Below are positions 33,442 through 39,161 of a stretch of DNA of 39,161 nt, one piece after another. This DNA is from Lacinutrix sp. GTDB taxonomy: Bacteria; Bacteroidota; Bacteroidia; Flavobacteriales; Flavobacteriaceae. The stretch spans positions 1-39,161 of the forward strand of contig NZ_JALZVX010000107.1 in the NCBI RefSeq assembly GCF_023299985.1, in the 5' to 3' direction. Positions within the stretch are counted from its first letter, which is position 1; every line of letters starts with the position of its first letter. The translations under genes and the position numbers were made by a program. The notes under the pieces were generated by a model. The model did no database searches and had not been told where the DNA came from. It was given only the letters and a program-made list of their open reading frames with translations.

Positions 33442-34974
33442 ATGCAACACGACAAAGTACTTATTTTAGATTTCGGATCGCAATACACACAACTTATTGC
33501 ACGTAGAGTTAGAGAACTTAATATTTATTCAGAAATATTTCCATTCAATAAAGTTCCAAAAGATTTAGACGGTTATAAAGCTGTTATCCTTTCAGGAAGT
33601 CCTATGTCTGTTAGGTCTTCTGAGGCTTTTCATCCAGACCTAAAATGTATTCGTGGTGTAAAACCTATGCTTGCTGTGTGTTATGGCGCACAATATTTAG
33701 CTCATTTTTCTGGTGGAGAAGTAGCAGAATCTAACACACGTGAATATGGACGTGCAAACCTTAGTTTAGTAGAAAACGATGCGTTTTTAAAAGGCATATC
33801 TGTAGGGAGTCAAGTTTGGATGAGCCATAGTGATACTATAAAGAGCTTACCAACAAACGGAAAATTGTTAGCAAGCACAAACGACGTTAAAAATGCAGCT
33901 TACAAAATAGAAGGCGAAACAACTTACGCAATACAATTTCATCCAGAAGTTTACCACTCAACAGATGGAAAAAAAATACTAGAAAACTTCTTAATTAACA
34001 TAGCAAATGTAAATGCAGACTGGACACCAAACGCATTTGTTGGTGAAACTGTAGAAGCACTCCAAAAGCAAATAGGAAGCGATAAAGTAGTGCTTGGCTT
34101 GTCTGGAGGAGTAGATTCTTCGGTAGCAGCAATGTTATTACACAAAGCCATTGGCGAAAACCTATATTGCATTTTTGTAAACAACGGTTTATTACGTAAA
34201 AATGAATATACAGATGTGCTCGAGCAGTACAAAGGTATGGGCTTAAACGTAAAAGGTGTAGATGCTTCGGCACGCTTTTTGGATGCACTTGCAGGAAAGA
34301 GTGATCCAGAAGAAAAACGTAAAGCAATAGGTCGCGTATTTATTGAGGTTTTCGATGACGAAGCTAACGAAATAGAAAATGTAACCTATTTAGCACAAGG
34401 TACAATTTATCCAGATATAATAGAAAGTGTAAGTGCAACAGGAGGACCAAGTGCGACTATAAAAAGTCATCACAATGTAGGTGGATTACCAGATTTTATG
34501 AAACTTAAAATCGTAGAGCCACTTAAAGCCTTGTTTAAAGATGAGGTTCGTCGCGTAGGAGCGTCAATGAATATGGATCCAACCTTGTTAGGTCGTCATC
34601 CTTTTCCAGGACCAGGTTTGGCCATTAGAATTTTAGGAGATATTACTCCAGAAAAAGTTCGTATTTTGCAAGAAGTAGATGCTGTTTTTATTAACGGATT
34701 AAGAACTGCAGGATTGTATGACAAAGTATGGCAAGCAGGAGCAATTTTGTTGCCAGTAAACAGTGTTGGAGTAATGGGAGACGAGCGTACGTACGAAAAA
34801 TGCGTTGCACTTAGAGCAGTAGAAAGTACAGATGGTATGACAGCAGATTGGGTGAATTTACCTTACGAGTTTCTGCAAAAAACCAGTAATGATATAATAA
34901 ACAAAGTAAAAGGCGTTAATAGAGTAGTTTACGATATTAGTAGTAAACCACCAGCAACAATAGAATGGGAATAA
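33442..34974 (+). CDS. guaA: GMP synthase (glutamine-hydrolysing)
   Basis: The 510-residue enzyme makes GMP from XMP. I start at the ATG at 33442, since the upstream TTG at 33436 overlaps the -7 box. The class I glutamine amidotransferase domain has nucleophile Cys80 ([12 protein letters not shown]) and His167/Glu169 (QFHPEVYHS). The ATP pyrophosphatase P-loop SGGVDSS is at 221-227. The C-terminal dimerisation domain contains [14 protein letters not shown] and ends [10 protein letters not shown]. The length is standard. Confidence 0.97.
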   Translation: MQHDKVLILDFGSQYTQLIARRVRELNIYSEIFPFNKVPKDLDGYKAVILSGSPMSVRSSEAFHPDLKCIRGVKPMLAVCYGAQYLAHFSGGEVAESNTREYGRANLSLVENDAFLKGISVGSQVWMSHSDTIKSLPTNGKLLASTNDVKNAAYKIEGETTYAIQFHPEVYHSTDGKKILENFLINIANVNADWTPNAFVGETVEALQKQIGSDKVVLGLSGGVDSSVAAMLLHKAIGENLYCIFVNNGLLRKNEYTDVLEQYKGMGLNVKGVDASARFLDALAGKSDPEEKRKAIGRVFIEVFDDEANEIENVTYLAQGTIYPDIIESVSATGGPSATIKSHHNVGGLPDFMKLKIVEPLKALFKDEVRRVGASMNMDPTLLGRHPFPGPGLAIRILGDITPEKVRILQEVDAVFINGLRTAGLYDKVWQAGAILLPVNSVGVMGDERTYEKCVALRAVESTDGMTADWVNLPYEFLQKTSNDIINKVKGVNRVVYDISSKPPATIEWE

Positions 34975-34977
34975 CAA

Positions 34978-34997
34978 ATTCCTTTGAAGAAAGGAAT
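34978..34997 (+). terminator. Hairpin terminator candidate after guaA
   Basis: ATTCCTTT (34978-34985) and AAAGGAAT (34990-34997) form a perfect 8-bp stem with a GAAG loop, three bases after the guaA stop. The downstream sequence is AT-rich but lacks a clean T-run, so termination efficiency is uncertain. Confidence 0.55.
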
Positions 34998-35010
34998 CTA
35001 TTATAATAAT

Positions 35011-35075
35011 TTGGGTGTTACCACAAGGGCCGCGTTTTTTATTATATCTTTTTTTATGCTGAACTTGTTTCAGTA
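35011..35075. repeat. Degenerate interspersed intergenic repeat (GTTACCACAAGGG / CTGAACTTGTTTCAG type)
   Basis: The 202-base gap between guaA and the LysM gene contains GTTACCACAAGGGCCG-like sequence (~35016-35032) and the near-palindrome CTGAACTTGTTTCAG (35059-35073). From memory, similar motifs occur repeatedly between genes in flavobacterial genomes. I cannot confirm copy number here, where I see one copy. It may be a decayed REP-like element. No gene is visible in the gap. Confidence 0.4.
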
Positions 35076-35176
35076 TCTTTTAAAAGCATCGTAATTTTAA
35101 TTATAGTTTTGAAGTATTAAAAAAAAAAAGGGATGCCATTACAACCGCTAACGTAATTTACAACGTATAATACTAT

Positions 35177-37144
35177 ATGAAGAAAATAATTTACATCCTT
35201 ACCCTATTAATACTATTTACTTGTGCCTCTGCAAATGCACAGAAATATAATACACACAGAGTTAAATCTGGTGAAACAATAGAGAGCATAGCAAAAAAAT
35301 ATAAAATAACAACTTCAGATATTTATAAGCTAAATCCAGATGCAAGAGAGAAATTAAGATCAAATTCAGTATTAATTATACCAAAAGCAGGAAGCACTCC
35401 AACAACTACAGCAACATCTGGCAAAGAGAAGGTTGTAGAAAAAACTCTAGATCGCTACATAAAACACAAAACAAAAAGAAAAGAGACTTTGTTTAGTCTC
35501 TCTCAAAAGTATAATGTAGAAATAGAAGAGATTAAAAAGCATAACAAATTTTTGTATGCTAACAATCTTAGAAAAGGAGATAAATTAGAAATTCCAGTAT
35601 ATAAAAAAGTAATTACTTATGTTGATGTTGCTCCAGAAATAGAAGACAGTACTACTTATGTTGTTAAGCCTCAAGAAGGAAAATGGCGTATTGCATACAA
35701 ATATGGTATTACTGTACAAGAATTAGAAGCATTAAATCCAAACATACCAAGCATGTTAAAGCCAGGTCAAACCATTAATGTTCCTAATTTAGAAACTAAT
35801 AAAGTTAAAGCTTTTGACGAAAAATATAGTTATTACAAAGTATTACCAAAAGAAGGGTTTTACAGATTAAAAGTAAAACTAGGTTTAGAGCAAACAGATT
35901 TAGAACGTTTAAACCCAGAACTTGCTACTACAGGATTAAAGGAAGGCATGATTTTAAAAATACCATTAGATGCTTATATTAATAGTATTCAAAATGATAA
36001 TACAGCAAATGGAACAGGTGCTTCTATAGAGACCATTAAGTTGTCCAATAATGTTACAGATTTAAGTGTAAAAAACATAGCTGTAATGTTGCCTTTTAAA
36101 TTAAATAAAATTAACACAGACTCTGTTTTCGATGCCAAACAAAAAATAAAAAATGATAGAACGTTAAACATTACTTTAGATCTTTACTCTGGTGTTTTAG
36201 TAGCTTTCGATTCTCTTAAAAAATTAGGTGTTAACTTAAAAGTAGATGTTTACGATACGCAAAACAGATTAAGCGAAGTTAATTCAATAATAAGAAACAA
36301 CAATTTTTCTAATACTCATGCAGTAATTGGACCATTACTTATAAATAACTTTAATGCTGCAGCAAGTGCTTTAGAACGCGACAATGTACCAGTAGTTTCG
36401 CCAATAATGAATAAGGTTAAGGTTGGACGGAATGTGTTTAGATCAAGAGCAGATGATGCTGTTTTAAAATCTAAAATTATAGATTATTTTAAAACAGATT
36501 CTACTTCGCAAATTGTAGTTGTTTCAGACCAAAAAAATAAAGCAACAAGTACTACATTAAAAGCAAAATTTGCTAATGCGCAATTAGTAAGTTCACGTAT
36601 AGATAAGAAAACAAAAAAAGACGCTTATAATTTAACTAGCGATGATTTTATAGACATTATTAAACCTGGAAATAATGTTGTGTTTTTAGAAACAAGCAAT
36701 GCAGGTTTTGTATCCAATGTTGCTAGTATTTTAAACGGATTGCAAACAGACGAAATTAAAATTACACTAACAACTACAGATCAAAATAAAGCTTTTGAAA
36801 ACGAAGAAGTTTCAAATTACCATTTGTCTAATCTTCATTTTACATATCCTTCAATCTCTAAAATATTAGATTCGGAATCTAGTAATTCATTTGTAAGGCA
36901 GTATAAAAAACAATACGATATTTCGCCAAATGAATATGCTATTCGTGGTTTCGACTTAACAATGGATGTGGTATTGCGTACAGTAACGTCTCAAGATTTA
37001 TATCAATCTGTAATAGATGCGCCAATGACCTCTTACATCGAGAATAAATTTGCTTACAAAAAGAAATTATTTGGTGGTTATTACAACGAAAGTGTTTACA
37101 TCGTGCAGTATAACGATTTAAAGATTGACGAAGTAAAGCAATAA
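35177..37144 (+). CDS. Four-LysM protein fused to a type 1 periplasmic-binding-protein-like domain
   Basis: The 655-residue protein has a signal peptide (CASANAQ, cleavage ~22). Four LysM modules follow at ~24-72 (HRVKSGETIESIAKKYKI), ~90-145 (HKTKRKETLFSLSQKYNV), ~155-205 and ~215-262. The third and fourth are diverged. Residues ~295-645 resemble a type 1 periplasmic binding fold (NIAVMLPFKLNKI, LDLYSGVLVAFDSLKKLGV, AVIGPLLINNFNAAASALE, VPVVSPIMNKV, NEYAIRGFDLTMDVV). LysM binds peptidoglycan glycan strands. There is no ABC permease next to it, so a wall-anchored sensor or LpoA-like activator is more likely than a transporter subunit, as inference. It heads a likely three-gene run. Confidence 0.85.
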   Translation: MKKIIYILTLLILFTCASANAQKYNTHRVKSGETIESIAKKYKITTSDIYKLNPDAREKLRSNSVLIIPKAGSTPTTTATSGKEKVVEKTLDRYIKHKTKRKETLFSLSQKYNVEIEEIKKHNKFLYANNLRKGDKLEIPVYKKVITYVDVAPEIEDSTTYVVKPQEGKWRIAYKYGITVQELEALNPNIPSMLKPGQTINVPNLETNKVKAFDEKYSYYKVLPKEGFYRLKVKLGLEQTDLERLNPELATTGLKEGMILKIPLDAYINSIQNDNTANGTGASIETIKLSNNVTDLSVKNIAVMLPFKLNKINTDSVFDAKQKIKNDRTLNITLDLYSGVLVAFDSLKKLGVNLKVDVYDTQNRLSEVNSIIRNNNFSNTHAVIGPLLINNFNAAASALERDNVPVVSPIMNKVKVGRNVFRSRADDAVLKSKIIDYFKTDSTSQIVVVSDQKNKATSTTLKAKFANAQLVSSRIDKKTKKDAYNLTSDDFIDIIKPGNNVVFLETSNAGFVSNVASILNGLQTDEIKITLTTTDQNKAFENEEVSNYHLSNLHFTYPSISKILDSESSNSFVRQYKKQYDISPNEYAIRGFDLTMDVVLRTVTSQDLYQSVIDAPMTSYIENKFAYKKKLFGGYYNESVYIVQYNDLKIDEVKQ

Positions 37145-37193
37145 GCATAGTCTGTATCTCGTTTTAATTACTTCAGCAAAATAACTATACGCT

Positions 37194-37742
37194 ATGAACA
37201 AATTTTTAGTACTTGTTAGTTTCTTATTTTGTTTTCAAAGTGATACTCCAGAGTTTTCTTGGCACGAAAACCGTAAACTTAATTGGGAAGATTTTAAAGG
37301 CGAACCAGATGTAAACTCTAATGCAGCTGCAGTTACAGCTTCTGGTATTACTTTTAGTTATTCTGTAGAAAAAAGTAGTATTCGTGGTGTTACAGGTTTT
37401 AAAACCGAAGTCTTTGCACATTTTTATCCAGAACATTCTTGGTGTAAAAAAGAAATAGCAGACGCTCATATTTTAAAACATGAGCAATTTCATTTTAATA
37501 TTACAGAGCTAAGCGTTAGATATTTTAGACAGCACATTTCAAAATTAAAAGCGTCTGAGGCAATTGCCAAGCAATTAGATGCGTTGCACAAACAAGCGAA
37601 TATAGATTTGGAGACCATGCAAAAACGTTACGATTCAGAAACTAATTACTCCATTAACAAAGAAGAACAACTAAGATGGGTAACTTTTGTAAATAAAGAA
37701 TTAAAACGACTAGAAAAGTTTAAATCACACCCAAGTAAATAA
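37194..37742 (+). CDS. DUF922-like predicted secreted zinc protease
   Basis: The 182-residue protein has a short hydrophobic N-terminus that may be a signal peptide (MNKFLVLVSFLFCFQS). It carries the tryptophan-rich stretch FSWHENRKLNWEDFKG (21-36). HEQFHFNITEL (96-106) holds an HExxH-type zinc motif and is typical of the DUF922/COG5661 proteins annotated as predicted secreted Zn-dependent proteases. Two basic helices follow. No activity is established for the family as far as I know. It starts 49 bases after the LysM protein gene. Confidence 0.78.
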   Translation: MNKFLVLVSFLFCFQSDTPEFSWHENRKLNWEDFKGEPDVNSNAAAVTASGITFSYSVEKSSIRGVTGFKTEVFAHFYPEHSWCKKEIADAHILKHEQFHFNITELSVRYFRQHISKLKASEAIAKQLDALHKQANIDLETMQKRYDSETNYSINKEEQLRWVTFVNKELKRLEKFKSHPSK

Positions 37743-37756
37743 CACCATTTTAAGTT

Positions 37757-37996
37757 TTGAATGAAATCCAGCCAGATAAAACCTTTTTAATTAAGTTAGC
37801 ACATACCAAAATGCCTTTTGGTAAATACGAAGGCAGATACTTAATAGATTTGCCAGAACATTATGTGGTCTGGTACCACAATAAAGGCTTTCCAAAAGGA
37901 AAATTAGGCGAAATGCTAGAAACCGTTTACACGCTTAAAGTGAATGGGCTAGAAGAATTGGTAAGGAATATACAGCGAAATTTTTCTAAGATTTAA
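37757..37996 (+). CDS. DUF3820 family small protein
   Basis: The 79-residue protein matches DUF3820 throughout: KMPFGKYEGRYLIDLPEHYV (19-38), WYHNKGFPKGKLGEML (40-55), and VNGLEELVRNIQR near the C-terminus. The family has been labelled a putative quorum-sensing-regulated virulence factor domain, but its biochemistry is unknown to me. The start is probably TTG at 37757: a stop codon lies in frame at 37751, and the only later ATG (codon 19) would cut into the conserved core. It lies 14 bases after the DUF922-like gene. Confidence 0.82.
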   Translation: MNEIQPDKTFLIKLAHTKMPFGKYEGRYLIDLPEHYVVWYHNKGFPKGKLGEMLETVYTLKVNGLEELVRNIQRNFSKI

Positions 37997-38008
37997 TTTT
38001 TGAGGAAT

Positions 38009-38208
38009 TTCGTTTAACGTCTCGGCTATGATTAGTACGGGAATTAAAAGTAATTAATTTCCGATTAAGCACTTAGCTAAAACTTTTTATTTTGTTTTAT
38101 TTTTTTCTTTATAAATCCAAATCAAAAAGATTTGGCGGACTTGGTTAAAAGCTCTAAACTTTGGGTTAAGCAACAAAACCCGTATTAATTATAGCCATTG
38201 TTGGCAAT
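38009..38208. repeat. Long palindromic element B1 (3' side of the YD-like lipoprotein gene)
   Basis: The element opens with TTCGTTTAACGT (38009-38020), identical to 122-133, and closes with GTTGGCAA (38200-38207). GGCTATGATTAGTACGGG (38024-38041) pairs over its whole 18 bases with CCCGTATTAATTATAGCC (38179-38196), with two G-T wobbles. Inside, CCAAATC (38117-38123) and GATTTGG (38129-38135) form a perfect hairpin. TTAGCTAAAAC and GTTAAAAGCT stretches occupy the places that TTTAGC/GCTAAA hold in element A1. It lies 12 bases after the DUF3820 stop and ends nine bases before the lipoprotein stop. The 220-base gap holds no gene. Confidence 0.82.
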
Positions 38209-38216
38209 AGTTTTTA

Positions 38217-39056
38217 TTAATATTCATACAAAAAATATGTATCTTGAGTTGTTATATTACGCGATATAGGATATCCATCTGAATTATACTCATAGTTATA
38301 CTCCCTTGAATTTGAGTAAGTTTCATAATTAATCATATTGATATTATTTGGTGTAAAGCCTCTGTTAATGTAGTTTGGAATACCGTCTTTACATTCTAAA
38401 TAATAAGTATTATTACGAAAACTTTTTAAAGCGTAATAAAATGGATTTTTATTTTGGTCATATTGATAGCTTATGATTGTATCAGAGCCTCCATTAATTG
38501 GTTCCGTGTAAGTTAATTTAATAATATTTCCTGAATTATCATATAAGTATTCTAGAACCGTATATAAATTAGAAGTAGTGCTATTGAGCAGTCTTACCTT
38601 GGTTATTTTTCCATTAGAATTAATCGTTAATTCACTAACAGTTGTTAAGTTACCGTTGTGAGACTCATTAATAAACACATTATTAGAAGAATAAATAAGC
38701 TCATAATAATTGTTAGTATCAATATTTAATTCTTTTATTAATCTACCTTGACTATCATATTCATATGTATGATTTTCGTTACTATTTTGTTTTGTGATAA
38801 CATTATTGTCATTATTATATGAGTAAGTAGCTGCATAAATTGAGTTAGCCGTCATATTTGTCAATAAATTATTTTCATAAGTATAAAACTGATTTAAGTA
38901 ACTATTATCAGTATTTGCTGTTTTTATTGATTTTACATATAGTACATTTTCTATCGGAATAACATTATCTAAGGGAGTAACATTATCATCTTCGGTATTA
39001 CATCCAAAGAATATTAGGATTATCAATAAACTTAATATTATATTCGATTTTCTCAT
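38217..39056 (-). CDS. Lipoprotein with YD/RHS-like repeats
   Basis: The 279-residue protein has a lipoprotein signal peptide with lipobox FFGC (Cys19). The body contains YD-like strands, for example FYTYENNLLTNMT, YSYNNDNNVITKQ, YEYDSQGRLIKEL, YLYDNSGNIIKLTY and YEYNSDGYPISRN. This spacing resembles short YD-repeat beta-sheet proteins of Bacteroidota rather than full RHS toxins: no core-cleavage or toxin domain is present. An outer-membrane surface location is likely and its function is unknown. It is a lone gene enclosed by palindromic elements, like the LamG lipoprotein at the other edge of the window. Confidence 0.8.
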   Translation of the reverse strand: MRKSNIILSLLIILIFFGCNTEDDNVTPLDNVIPIENVLYVKSIKTANTDNSYLNQFYTYENNLLTNMTANSIYAATYSYNNDNNVITKQNSNENHTYEYDSQGRLIKELNIDTNNYYELIYSSNNVFINESHNGNLTTVSELTINSNGKITKVRLLNSTTSNLYTVLEYLYDNSGNIIKLTYTEPINGGSDTIISYQYDQNKNPFYYALKSFRNNTYYLECKDGIPNYINRGFTPNNINMINYETYSNSREYNYEYNSDGYPISRNITTQDTYFLYEY

Positions 39057-39078
39057 TATAGTTATAAACTTTAAATTG

Positions 39079-39161
39079 TTGCCAACGGTTTTGTATAAGA
39101 ATAGTAGGGCGGAAAAAGCGCACGAACCATTCGGTTAAACACAAGCCGAATTTTTAAATTT
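39079..39161. repeat. Palindromic element B2, truncated by the window end
   Basis: TTGCCAAC (39079-39086) is the exact inverted copy of GTTGGCAA at 38200-38207 and lies 22 bases upstream of the lipoprotein ATG. The following sequence includes GTATAAG, also present in element A1, and an ATTCGG/CCGAAT hairpin (39129-39151). By analogy an outer box ACGTTAAACGAA should follow just beyond the window. Confidence 0.6.

Noticed and set aside
33951..34327. Open frames on the minus strand inside guaA
   Set aside because: They lie antisense to a highly conserved gene, have no recognisable family pattern and no upstream signals.
38217..39056. RHS/YD toxin for the YD-like lipoprotein
   Set aside because: Only 279 residues, no RHS core-associated motif and no C-terminal toxin domain or immunity gene; it is a short lipid-anchored YD-like protein.

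Overview
The window is AT-rich chromosomal DNA from a member of the Bacteroidota, most likely a marine-type Flavobacteriaceae. The main evidence is: TAnnTTTG-type -7 boxes before many genes; two secreted proteins with C-terminal type IX secretion (T9SS) sorting domains; lipoproteins with Bacteroidota-style lipoboxes; a PafA-type alkaline phosphatase; BshC of bacillithiol synthesis; and a typical flavobacterial gene order. I see no tRNA, rRNA, CRISPR array, transposase or integrase gene.

Layout. (1) 1-1716: a lone surface lipoprotein gene (cadherin-like repeats plus LamG) boxed between two palindromic elements. (2) 1772-3349: a secreted 7-repeat FG-GAP/VCBS protein with a T9SS tail, lying between two copies of a ~53-bp direct repeat. 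(3) 3567-6767: SprT-like metalloprotease, mannose-1-phosphate guanylyltransferase and a DUF389 membrane protein, convergent with (4) 6764-8268, an MlaE/MlaF-type lipid ABC transporter. (5) 8426-10087: PafA alkaline phosphatase. (6) 10142-15338, minus strand: SdpI-family protein, acyl-CoA-binding protein, phosphatidylserine decarboxylase, CdsA, LUD protein, FtsH and RsfS, a lipid-synthesis and membrane quality-control block. (7) 15445-19708: BirA, SRPBCC protein, PyrE, NUDIX hydrolase, M14 peptidase lipoprotein. (8) 19806-23731: SulP transporter and a TPR hybrid histidine kinase. (9) 23809-25908: secreted GH9 cellulase-type enzyme. (10) 25965-30255: CoaD, Ddl, PASTA protein, RluD-type synthase, YaaA. 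(11) 30402-34974: carboxypeptidase-regulatory-domain protein, BshC, GuaA. (12) 35177-37996: four-LysM plus periplasmic-binding-like protein, DUF922 protein, DUF3820 protein. (13) 37997-39161: a second lone lipoprotein gene (YD-like repeats) boxed by the same kind of palindromic elements.

Most of the window is housekeeping core. The unexplained structure is at its two edges. A 12-bp sequence, TTCGTTTAACGT, occurs exactly at 122-133 and 38009-38020, exactly in inverted form at 1661-1672, and with one mismatch at 3504-3515 (inverted). At both edges a single lipoprotein gene is flanked by inverted inner boxes (GTTGGTTGCA pair on the left, GTTGGCAA pair on the right), with long imperfect stems between inner and outer boxes. 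The stems pair better on the plus strand, the strand opposite the genes. This looks like a single-gene cassette or paired-palindrome module system. I cannot assign it to a known element class from sequence alone.

A second theme is promoter architecture. sprT, pyrE and guaA have a TATTTTTG box only 3-5 bases before their ATG, which predicts leaderless or near-leaderless mRNAs.
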